Position numbers and translations under genes: made by a program. The notes beneath the pieces were generated by a model, which had not been told where the DNA came from, made no database searches, and was given only the letters and a program-made list of their open reading frames with translations. Source: Nigrospora sphaerica (Eukaryota > Ascomycota > Sordariomycetes > Amphisphaeriales > Apiosporaceae). Taken from it: 64,000 nucleotides of DNA. Shown here piece after piece: positions 45,466 through 56,853 of the stretch (positions are counted from its first letter, which is position 1; every line of letters begins with the position of its first letter). Location of the stretch: positions 2,480,001 through 2,544,000 of the forward strand of contig JAGVVL010000022.1 of the NCBI GenBank assembly GCA_018287875.1, written 5' to 3'.

Positions 45466-47345
45466 GCCAAGTCAGGCTTGGCATACGGGCGCCGTCATGG
45501 TCACCGTAATTGTGTTGTTGCGGTTATCATACCGTACCAGGCAAGGAAGGGCAAAACAGGGGGTCGCCATCATGAGCTCTAACGGACTGCCAACCCGGAA
45601 ATGTGTTTTGTATTTGACTTGGGTACCTCCCGCGACGCAGGCACAGCCCGTGGGGAAGTCGGTCACACCAGTCTGGGGTGGGTGCCCATGCGCGGGTGCA
45701 ACAGGACCTGGCCACATTGAAACCGAAAACGAGCGTCAGAAGCGGCGGGTCTGTCCCCAAATTTCTTCTGCCGGCGTATCGTTTCACATAGCTCACTACG
45801 CAGTAATGCTTCTCACGATGAAACGTGCCACTCCAAGAGCCTGGCGCCAAGAATCTGACTGATTGAGCGCATATGCCTTGTGAGGGGGAAAACGAAGTAT
45901 GTTGTCCGTATCGAGCATCGTAACGCCCGATGCGTTTGACGGCAACCGGTGCCGACAGGGAACGGGCGGGGGGCCGGCCGTACAGAGCACCCCAGTGTTT
46001 GGTTATATCGATCTCAAGAGCGGATGGCAGCTAGTTGACAGCCCGCTCCTCCATCCATCCACGGATCTTTATATCTTCGTACAAGGTTCTGACCGTGCCC
46101 AAGACGCACAATGCCGGCGTGTGCCTGACATGATGATGACCTAGAATGGTTAGGGTGCATGTGTCGTGCATTGTGAAGCGCCCGAGTAGGCATCGCGCGT
46201 AGCGTCTTGTCTGTTGTGTGCTCCTGTATGTATAGCTCTGCTGTAGATTTGGGCAGAGCCGCACGGATGGCTATGGGCATGGAAGGTTCCGCAACGCCCG
46301 CTTCCGTTGCGTGATGATCGGCGGCTCATATGCGTAACGTAAACCATAAGTGTACTTGGGGCTTCACACAGCGGACCAACTGCCGTTCTTCTCCCACGGC
46401 AAGCAAAGCCAAAAAGCTGGGGAGGGGCTGTCCTTGTGCTCCCGTGTCTTCCGGGTCGACGTTTGGTCCGTCCCATCTCCCTCCCACTCTATCGGCTCGC
46501 TTAGGCGATGGCGACCCTCCCCTGAGGCCGTCTGACGCGATACGACCCCGTTGGCCTGTCCATAGTTGGCCGTGCATTATTGATCCCCTACCCAGATGTT
46601 TCGTGACGGCAACACCAGTGGCGGCCCGCATGAAAGGCATGAGGTTCCTTCCCCCAAGGCGTGCCATCACCACCCGCGCTGGGTTTCCGAAGCCGGCATG
46701 GCGGTGGGGATCGTGAGAGCGGCGGTCGGCCTGTCCCATCCAGCCCGCTGCAGGCCGACCGAGTTGGGGGAACAGGCAGAGACAAGACCGCACCACGGCT
46801 ACGCGTATATGTAGGTAGGCAGCCCGTCGGTGTGCGTGCCGGGCGTCCATGGTGAACCCTGTTGTCCGTCCTCTTGCTGTCCCGCTCTCCCCTCCAGCGA
46901 CATCCTTGCGCCGCCGTCCATGGATCGGCACGAACACGCGTAACGCTGGCCGGCCACGTCTCCTCGCTTCTCCCAGTACCACGGGCGTGCGCTGGCCGCG
47001 TCTCCTCCCCAACGAGGGTTGTTCTCCTCCGGGCGAGGTGCTACTCGCAACGCGTCAGCCCCCCCCGGGCAGCTGGTTTCGCAGCCCTTCGCGCGTGCCA
47101 CGCCCAGCACGGCCTTACCGGCGCCGGCTGCGACTGTGGCGGCCGCACCGACGAGAACACGAGCGAGCGCCCGCGCGCTGGCGCCGGGACTGGCATCCAG
47201 GCGGTGCCGCTACTCACCGAGGTCCGGCCGACGGCCAGGGCCAGGGCGCAGGACTGCAGGGCAGAAACAAGGTGCGAGACAGGCTTGAACTTGCTATTAA
47301 GTTGACTGGGCGACGGGCGTGCGCGCAACCCCCTTGTGCGCTCCC
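45466..47345. other. Spacer between Prp45 and the GH16 gene
   Basis: Prp45 3' UTR at the left and the GH16 promoter at the right. Frames on both strands (46326-47012 on -, 46849-47661 on +) are Arg/Pro-rich, overlap and show no domain. No gene is supported. Confidence 0.5.
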
Positions 47346-49058
47346 ATGTCCGCCGCAATCACGCCCCGCGGCCGAACGACTGTTGCCCTTCACCTGCAGC
47401 CGGCCCAGCTGGGATACCGCCCGTTCGAGTACTGGAAAGGGCCGAGACCGGTCCTCCCCACGGCCCAGAAGCCGCTTTCTACCCTGCGAGGAGGCTCTGA
47501 TACCCACAGGCCGAAGGCTGCTGCTGCGGCGGCGCGAATCACGACAACTGAAATCCGTCTGCCTGGGAGTGGACACCCGGCACAACGAGCCGAACCTGGG
47601 CCGTTGCGCCGTTCCTCCTCGTACTACCCCGACGAGAAAGAGGCAAGCGCACACCTTGTAGGCCGGCATCCCGCCCTGCCGTCGCCGGCCGCTCCTACAG
47701 CGGGAGCTACAAATATGGGCTGGGAACCGCCAGTGCAGAGCGAGGGCAAGGCCGGACCTCCCTCGTTCCAAGTCCGCGACACAACTGGCCAAGTCGAGCT
47801 GGTCACTGGCGCACCCCCTGCCTACCAACGCCACCCCGACCCCGACCCCGACCACCCCCAAGCACTGCCGCCCCGCGACAACATGGGTTACAAGTACGGC
47901 GTCGAGACGCCCTGGTGGAAGCAGAAACGCATCTGGGTCACGAGCCTCGTGCTTCTGGCCGTTGCCGTTATTGTTGCCGTCGTCGCCGGCGTCCTGACGT
48001 CGCGCGCCAACCGGTATCCCGACTACACCAAGCTCAACTACCAGCTGCGGGACACCTGTACGTCTGCAAACCCGCCTTGTCTGCCTTTCCTCCGTGCTAA
48101 CTCTATACGCGCCGCCCGTAGACTCGGGCGAGAACTTCTTCGACCAGTTCGATTACTTTGAGGGCTACGATCCCGCCCAGGGCTTTGTGCACTACGTGCC
48201 CAAGGCCCACGCCGAGCAGCTCGTAAGTCGGCCACGGGCCTGGTTCACGTGACGGAGCATGGCTAACTCGAACCCCCCCGCCCCCGGTAGAACCTCACCT
48301 TCGCCTCCCCCCAGTCGGCATTCCTCAAGGTCGACACGTCGGTCGGGCCGGGTTCCACCCCCGATGCCTCGACCGGCCGCTTCTCGGTGCGCGTTTCCTC
48401 CAAGAAGCAGTACGACGACGGCCTCTTCATCTTCGACATCAAGCACACCCCCCACGGCTGCGGCACGTGGCCTGCGCTCTGGCTCGTCGACGAGAACGAG
48501 TGGCCGGCCAACGGCGAGATCGACGTCATGGAGGCCGTCAACCAGGCCACTGACGGCAACCAGATGACGCTCCACACGACTGACAACTGCGCCATGGCCG
48601 TGAAGCGCAAGATGACGGGCGACGGCCTCCAGGCCAGCTGCTTCAACGAGACCAACGGCAATGCCGGGTGCGGCGTGCAGGGGCCCAAGACGGGCTACGG
48701 CGCCGCTTTCAACGCCATGGGCGGCGGCGTCATGGCCATGGAGTGGCGCAACGAGGGCATCCGCATGTGGCAGTTTGGACGGGACGCCATACCGGCCGAC
48801 ATCACGTCCCGCCGGCCCGACCCCAGCACCTGGGGCGTCGCGACGGCCGACTTCCCCAACACGGACTGCGACATGGCCTCGCACTTCCGCAACCAGAGCA
48901 TCATCGCCAACATCGACCTTTGCGGCCAGTACGCCGGCGCCGTCTACGCCCAGAGCGGCTGCCCCAGCAACTGCACAGACTTCGTGGCCAACAACCCCAC
49001 CGCCTTCCAGGATGCCTTTTGGGAGTTTGGCGCCTTCGAAGTGTACAAAGCATCCTAA
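47346..49058 (+). CDS. Membrane-anchored GH16 endo-beta-1,3(4)-glucanase
   Basis: Exons 47346-48057, 48122-48222 and 48291-49058 give 526 residues. The catalytic GH16 motif GEIDVMEAVN places the nucleophile and acid/base at Glu347 and Glu352 with Asp349 between. FIFDIKHTPHGCGTWPALWL just before it lines the substrate cleft. A single hydrophobic helix (about 197-217) after a long basic, disordered N-terminus makes a type II membrane protein with the enzyme outside, and several N-glycosylation sites (NLT, NQS, NCT) agree. Expected role: cutting or remodelling beta-glucan in the cell wall. The start is uncertain: an internal ATG at 47715 would give 403 residues and keep the membrane helix. A YYPDEKEASAHL segment between the two starts looks conserved in relatives, which favours the longer form or an unseen upstream exon. 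Confidence 0.88.
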
Positions 49059-49705
49059 TCTCCTTGCTCTTTGTATGATTTTTTGCGCCAGGGCGGTGCC
49101 CCGCGAGGACAGACATGGCCTGTCCCCAAAGGGTTACGGTACGGGATGCTAGCGAGGCGTTTTCAGGGGGGAAGGGAGCCGAGCGAGCCTCGGCACAAGC
49201 AACGGCGAGGGCTCTTCGGTATACTACGGCCCACTCAAGTGCCAGTAAGCGCTGTGCGGGATAATGACGAGTAAAAGATAACGAACCCTGGTCTCACGCG
49301 CCATACAAAACCTCCTTCCAGGGATGCCTAGCTTCATACTCGGCTTGTGGGCTGACTAGTACATCAGTGCCCGTATGTGGAAGTTGCAATTTCGTTTTGT
49401 ATTGCAGGGAGCTCCCATCCTCCCCGCGGAGAAGATGGCCAAGTTCATCCTTCTAGTAAAACCGAACAAAGCGGAGATGCCGACCATGCCATCTATCTGG
49501 CTTCCCGAAACGCCGTGGTGCTATGCAGAGAACCCTTCCAACGCCATAATACACGATCGCCTGATCCTGCATCGCCAACCGTGGTATACATTTCCCCAGT
49601 CGACATGCAAGAGTCACCGATGCACCGCCTTTTTTTCGAAGATGGAGAAAGGAAGGAAGAGTGGGTAGAGACAAGAAAGCGGCTCCGTCAGACACCGTGC
49701 GCCAC
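49059..49705. other. Spacer between convergent GH16 and TIM22 genes
   Basis: Carries the two 3' UTRs. No gene, tRNA or marked repeat was seen. Confidence 0.5.
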
Positions 49706-50488
49706 CTATTCATCGCCGGGACTTCTCATGTAGGCGTCGATGGCGGCACTGAAGGCGGCGAAGGCGGCGCAGCCTCCGCCGACGGCAATAGGGCCGCCGC
49801 CACGGGCAAGGATGCCGCCCGTCAGGCAGCCGGCCATGACGCCGTTGGCGAGATCGTTCTTGGCGCGGAAGCCCTCGATGCCGCACTCGATACCGCTGAA
49901 CATGGCGCCAACGACGCCAAAGTTCTTGGCCATGCTATATGACCGCGTGCCCATATCCTTGAGGCCGATGGCGAGCTGGCGTCGCATCGGAAGCGCCGAG
50001 AGTGACTGGCCGTTGGGCCCCGTGACGCCCGGCGCGCCGGGGGTGTGGTACGGCGTGTCGTAGGACATCTAGGGGAAAGCGGGCGGGTTAGCTCCGTCTC
50101 GAGAAGCACGGGGTCATCGGGGGCGGCGCAGCGGTAAATGCGCGGTCGCGGTCGCGAGGACATAATGGGGCGGGGGGTAGGGACGCAGAGAAAGACGTAC
50201 CGATGCCATGAACAAGCCGAACACGCCGCCCATGGCGAAGCCCATACCTCCGGAGATGGCCGACTTGCCGAAGCAGGATTCCATCAATGCGTTCATCTGT
50301 AGTAGGCCATGCAGTCAGCCCGCTGCTCGCCGGTTCGACCGCAGGCCCTTCTCGGTCTTGCGCCGTGGCCGCTGTCCTTGTCAAGAGAGGATGGGAAGAC
50401 GCACGCCCTTGACCATGGGATCATTACGATCGATGCCAGCAGACGTCTGAGGGGTGGCGCCGCCGCCGCCGCCGGGTAGGCCATTCAT
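49706..50488 (-). CDS. TIM22: Mitochondrial inner-membrane translocase subunit TIM22
   Basis: Exons 50488-50405, 50296-50201 and 50068-49706, all phase 0, give 180 residues, the usual size. TIM22 is the channel of the carrier translocase that inserts multispanning proteins such as metabolite carriers into the inner membrane. [19 protein letters not shown] and GVECGIEG-like [16 protein letters not shown] are characteristic of the Tim17/22/23 fold, with glycine-rich membrane helices. Cys36 and Cys141 match the positions of the conserved TIM22 disulphide. The N-terminus is a short glycine-rich leader without a cleavable presequence, as expected for this subunit. The second and third exons each begin with an ATG, so a gene finder could easily mis-start this gene. 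Confidence 0.94.
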
Positions 50489-51431
50489 GGCTTGTGCGTG
50501 TGTGTATAAATCGTCGGCGGGAGGGAGGAAGCACGAAGGAAGCTTGGGTGACTTGATGGCTTTGCGTGGGGGGTTTGTTGGTCGCGCGCTTTGCGCAATG
50601 AGTGGGATGCTTCAACACCGGATTGGACATGGATCATACGTAGAAATCTGTTATCGGAGGCTTATCACGGCCGCTGGACAAGGTACCTGGACGGGAATCT
50701 GGTTCTGCCGGGAACCACCGCCAGCCCAACTGGGGCGGCCAGAAACGGCCCACAAACCAATGCCACCCAGGCGCGAGATTGCGTTTTACGGTAAGTCGGA
50801 ACATGCAACTAGCAGGTGTCTCAGAAGGTAAGACCGATCAAAGCAAGCAAAGCAGGATGGGGGGTGTCAGGTTGTCCAAGGTCTATTTGTGGCATATCAC
50901 CGTGAATTGGTCAGGAACTGGGGGGGTTTTCTGAGCAAGGTACCACAAGTATAGCTGGACGCATGTCCCCGAATGGAGCATCCACGCTAACACCCATCCA
51001 TTCCCACTGGAAGCCAGTTCTGTTTGAGTAGAGCGGTGTGACACCCCAATGCAAGAGATGCAAGCGCGTAAACAATTACGTCTTATGAAGGTCCTATGAA
51101 TAGTAGGTCGTCCCTTAGTTCTTCCATGGTTACCATAAGCCAACACACAACTCTTCCTGTTCGTTACTGCCTTCTTGCTCCCACTACTCTCTCCTATTAA
51201 CTCTTTTACTAGGTTCAAGCCGACACGGATGCATGGCCCGAGTGGCCATTGCTAGTGCCCGAATTGCTTCTCAGAGCTGCCCCTGTGGAATTTACCTGCA
51301 CACGATGTACACAGCATCCCATATGCTTACGGAGGTTGTTTCCACCAGTAGTGGGCAAATGGATCCACGCTCGCAAAAGTCACGATTCGTCTATATAATT
51401 GTCACCTTTGTCGCCACTCATATCTACACCT
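50489..51431. other. Spacer between the TIM22 promoter and tRNA-Ala
   Basis: TIM22 upstream region and the flank of the tRNA gene. No gene is supported. Confidence 0.5.
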
Positions 51432-51516
51432 GGGCGCTTGGTCTAGTGGTATGATTTCTGTTTCGCATTGTCGTGGGAATTACAGAAGGTCGTGGGTTCA
51501 ATTCCCACAGCGTCCA
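51432..51516 (+). tRNA. tRNA-Ala(CGC) with a 13-base intron
   Basis: Acceptor stem GGGCGCT pairs with AGCGTCC at 51509-51515, with discriminator A at 51516. It includes a G3:U70 pair, the main alanine identity element. The D arm is GTCTAGTGGTATGAT. The anticodon stem TCTGT (51457-51461) pairs with ACAGA (51482-51486), with anticodon CGC at 51464-51466. The 13 bases 51468-51480, just after position 37, are placed as the canonical tRNA intron. The T arm is GTGGG TTCAATT CCCAC. The A box (TGGTCTAGTGG) and B box (GGTTCAATTCC) are clear. Confidence 0.93.
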
Positions 51517-52201
51517 CGCATTGTTTTTGCTGTCTCTGTAAAGAGCCTCCCCTTTCCTTTTTGATACTTCACATACCTCCTCCTCCTCCTTAGATCAGAG
51601 AGACTCGAGTGCGTTCCCTCAAGTCGCTAGCGAACGGCACGTGCTTCTCGGTCGGGCTGTCTGCCAGCCTAAGTATGTACCATGTGCAAGCGACCAGTTT
51701 CCAGCTGTAACTAGCTATAGATTCAATCCGCATGAATCTAGCGTTTGGGATATCGTCCTACGCCTCTTCGCTCGCCTCTGCTGCTGACGGTCCCGGCTGA
51801 GGGAGCGGTTGCTTGTTCGTGTTATGGGAGGCAGCTCGGCGGAATGCGGGCGGACAGACCTGCCCCACCCTCGGCGCGCTTCGGTTCGTTTTGTTTTGTA
51901 CCTTACTAGGATGGATGGGTGGATGGATATCCTGATTAACATGGATACCCTCCATACCCATCCCAGGCTCAAATCACGACAACTTCTTCGATAACTTCCA
52001 CCCGTTGCCGACCTTTTCACCTCCGTACCAGTGGCCACTACGTAGTCGGTTTAAGTGAATAAGAGACCAGCCGCCCACTTTGGACCATCCCGGCCGGGCT
52101 CAGGGTGCGCTCTTTACAAATTAAGCCATTGTTTGCTTGCAGTGAGGCACCGCCGTTCGGCTCCCAAGTCCCTGGTTCGCCGCTCACTTCATTCAAGACC
52201 C
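51517..52201. other. Spacer between tRNA-Ala and trimethyllysine dioxygenase
   Basis: Contains the promoter of the dioxygenase and a GGATGGATGGGTGGATGG tract near 51909. No gene is supported. Confidence 0.5.
51524..51528 (+). terminator. RNA polymerase III T-run terminator
   Basis: Five T's begin eight bases after the tRNA, as expected for Pol III termination. Confidence 0.75.
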
Positions 52202-54097
52202 ATGATGGCTTCCGCCCTGGTTAGAGGTCCAAGCCTAGCGAGGTTTGTCCTTCTAGCCGAGTCTATGCGGCGGCGGCATTCCCCCTCGTCACGCCGGCCG
52301 CTGACCAGGATGCAGCCGTCTTTTGCGATATGGAGTTCCATCCCGCCTACCGTCTTGTCGACAGATCCGGCTTTCCAGCTCATCCCCGCGGGCCTTGCCC
52401 ACCGTGACTTGTTCACCCGCGGCTCAGCGCAGCGTCAAGTTTGAGTGGCCTGAGGGCACGCCGCACGTCAGGCGAAATCTGTGAGTGTCCTGCGTCGCAA
52501 TGGGATCGGGAGGGCAGGAACAAGGCTTGCTGACATACCGGGACGGAAGCCCCAACATCTGGTTACGGTAAGTAACACAGAAGGAAACGCCCAGGACGTC
52601 CAGTCACGATGTCGTGTGTGCTCACGCAGCGCAGTGACAACTGTCGTTGCGACAAGTGTGTCAATCCTGACACCCTCCAGCGGGCCTTCAACACATTCGA
52701 GGTGAGCAGTACGTGTGCAAAATGTCAGCCTGGCCTCATCGGGCTAATGGTGTAGATTTCCGAGGACGTGAGTCCTCGGCAGATCGATGTGCAAGAAGAC
52801 GGCGTGAGAATCGAGTGTAGGTACCGCAGCAGGCCCGAAATGAGGCTCTAGGCTCATGTGATCGCAGGGTCGGACGGGGCCCATAAGAGCTTCTACCCAT
52901 GGGAGTTTCTTGAAGCCTACACTTTGAAAGGGGGTCTGAGAACGCCGGAGCCTTTAGAGTAAGTTACCCCCAACCCCCACCCCTTGGCAGTATCCCGTGG
53001 CTCATCTAGCCAAGGCAAGTGTATTTTGGGGCAGAGGGGGGTCGGAATGCGGCGTCGTGGCCGCCGTCCATTACCAGCGAGGAGATCGCCTCGGACGAGA
53101 CTGCGGCCATTGGGCGCCTGACGGACAACATCGTAAGCTTCCTTGCTTCCTTCGTCACGCTTCCTCGGCTCAGCGGGTTTCTAGAGACGGTTCGGTCTCG
53201 TTTTCGTCACCGGCGTTCCTTTCGAGACGGGCGAGGCCACCAAGCGCATACTTGAGAAGATTGCTTTCATCCGGGAGACCCACTATGGCGGCTTCTACGA
53301 TTTTATTCCCGACCTCGCCATGGCCGACACGGCCTACACAAACATAGCCCTCGGGGCCCATACCGACACTACGTACTTCTCGGACCCCGCAGGATTACAG
53401 GCCTTCCACATGCTATCCCATGTGGCCGACGCGGCCGCCAAGGACAGCTCAACGGGGGCAGACCTGGGCGGCCAGTCACTGCTGGTTGATGGATTTCACG
53501 CCGCCGATACGCTGAGGCAGGAGGACCCGGAGGCTTTTGAGGTCCTCACCCGCGCCAAGCTCCCGTGGCATGCCAGCGGCAATGAGGGCATTGCCATTGC
53601 TCCCGACAAGTTGTACCCGGTTCTCGAGGTCGACGAGAGGACGGGCCATATGCACCGGGTGAGATGGAATAACGACGACCGCGGCGTGGTTCCGTTTACC
53701 GACGCTGGTGGCGCCGAGTGGTACGAAGCGGCGAGGAAGTGGCACAGTATCCTAACGAGAAAGGACATGGAATACTGGTTCCAACTCAAGCCAGGCAACC
53801 TTCTCAGTAAGTCAACCGGCTGGCTGCCTTCCCAAAATCGGTGGGCTAACGCGGCCACGCCGCTCAGTTTTCGACAATTGGAGGGTGCTCCATGGCCGGG
53901 CGGCTTTCACAGGCGTTCGACGCATGTGTGGCGGTTACAGTAAGTGCGGTCGTGTTCATAACCCTCAACGACAGTGTAGACGGCGTTGGGCAAATCGTGG
54001 CTGACGCAAACGTCCAGTCAACAGGGACGATTTCATCTCGCGATGGAGAAACACAAACTACCCCCGTGAGGATATCCTGAGCCGCATCGTGGGCTGA
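52202..54097 (+). CDS. Trimethyllysine dioxygenase, first step of carnitine synthesis
   Basis: Well-supported exons are 52433-52480, 52550-52567, 52635-52701, 52756-52816, 52868-52958, 53015-53132, 53185-53806, 53868-53939 and 54018-54097. A first exon at 52202-52242 is tentative; with it the protein has 405 residues. The enzyme is an Fe(II)/2-oxoglutarate dioxygenase that hydroxylates N6-trimethyllysine. An N-terminal cysteine motif (NIWLRDNCRCDKC) marks the zinc-binding domain shared with gamma-butyrobetaine dioxygenase. The iron ligands are His and Asp of GAHTDTTYF and His of WRVLHGR, with the 2-oxoglutarate Arg in FTGVRRMCGGY. GGQSLLVDGF and LPWHASGNEG are typical of this branch. Two acceptors are AAG (before 52550 and 53015) and one exon has 18 bases, so an annotation program could easily break this gene. 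The Arg-rich residues after the ATG at 52202 could be a mitochondrial presequence. Confidence 0.85.
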
Positions 54098-55666
54098 CAC
54101 CCGTCTCGTCCGCACCGCCTAGACGGGAGCTTGACCGTGGTACGGAGCGACCTATCCGCGGCTGGCGATGCGCACCAAACTAGGTGGTAATTTACTGAAT
54201 GCTTCAGTACACGCCGGCTCCTAGGAAGGAGGGTTGTCTCTGAATACGTCCGTCTTGGTAAATGGTCAATTGCCCTGGAACCTGGTAGTACGCAATGTAC
54301 AGCGCAGTGGCGGCGTTCTCCCCTCGGCTGGCTTCCAGAAGTCTGGGCGGCGGGGGATGGTAGACGCGAGTTGAAAGTTCCAAGTTTAGATGAAATCACG
54401 CTTGCCAGCTCGCCAGGCAAGTCGGAGGAGCTACCCTCATAGGAGCTGCTACTATGAAGTACTTGATAGTAGATCGGCACACTGGAGCCTTAGGCAGACC
54501 TGCTGGAGGTTCCAGGGCATCCAGATCCACTACTTGTTCCTAGCGGGCTCCACGAACGTCCGTTTGGCCAGAGTGTGCTCTTCCCCAAACCGGGTCATTC
54601 TGGGGTGGATGTGGGAGGGCCCCATCTTCTGGCTGAGGTCGTCTGGACAGTTGTTTCTCATGTCACGACCCCGCTGGACAGAACCGTATCCGCCTCTGCC
54701 ACGACGTAACCTTGGGTAGCTGGGCAACTGTTCAGGGTTGTGTAAAGTCAATAGGTACGTGTGTGCCACCTCTGGTTTCCATGCTGCCAATTGATGTGGT
54801 GGAAATTTTCGGCCTTCCTGAGAGAGATGAATGTGCCCCAACGTCGGGCGACGGCATGCTTGCTCCGAGAGTGATTTCCCTATTAGTGAGAGGGGGAGGG
54901 GAAGGGGGCAGATCTACCTCCCCTCCCTTAAGTAACGCAGGCACCTTTTTAAGAAGTGCCCAATCTAGATCCTGTACTCCGTAGAAATGAGAGGATGGGA
55001 GCGGCTGCCACCAAACCACCATTGGGCGCCAGCGCGCTGCCTGTACGTCAGGGTTCAATCGGTGCTGCGCCTTTTCTTGCGCATGGGCAGGTTGGACAGG
55101 GCAAACGTCACTTTAAACGTAGGCCAGCAGAGACAGGCAAGTACTGACTGCCTTTGGTGAGTTGCTTTTGCGGCATAGGCACGGTTGAGATAGCACCTCC
55201 GTGGACCTGTTTGCCTCATCACCTCAGCCTTCCAAAACCACCGCACCCACAACGGCGGGTTCCAGGCAGGATCGGCTCCATGGATGGATGATTTCCCATC
55301 CAGGAAAATACGCGCTCCACTAGGAACAGCCCGGTCACGCCCGGCCCGGCGCACCTTTGTCCCAACAGCCCTGCCGGCAGCAGGAAAACGGCATGAGCCG
55401 GAACAAGTCATGGCTGGGTCAACGGCATGGGGACAAGAGAGGCTCCAGGCTTGTTGACATTGGAAACCCCGTGACTCTCCCCGGCCCAACTCTCGCTGGC
55501 CTCTTCTTTTCTTTCCCCGTTCCTCGAGGCATCCATTCCTACTGAAGCAGCCGTGGCTTTTCCCACAACTCTCACGCCCTCACCGCCCACTCGCAAGCTG
55601 TAGCACTACTACCCCATTGTCGGAGATATCCCGTAAATCACGCACTCGACCAAGCGCGCCATCACC
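54098..55666. other. Spacer between the dioxygenase and the SDR gene
   Basis: 3' UTR of the dioxygenase at the left, SDR promoter at the right. Short frames without domains; no gene is supported. Confidence 0.5.

Positions 55667-56853
<1,187 letters not shown>

Noticed and set aside
46326..47861. Frames of 215-270 codons upstream of and across the GH16 start
   Set aside because: No domain, strongly biased composition, and mutual overlap; the GH16 frame explains the right part.
51432..51516. Reading the tRNA as Pro or Arg
   Set aside because: Alternative loop registers break the anticodon stem or put a pyrimidine at position 37; the Ala(CGC) fold pairs fully and has G3:U70.
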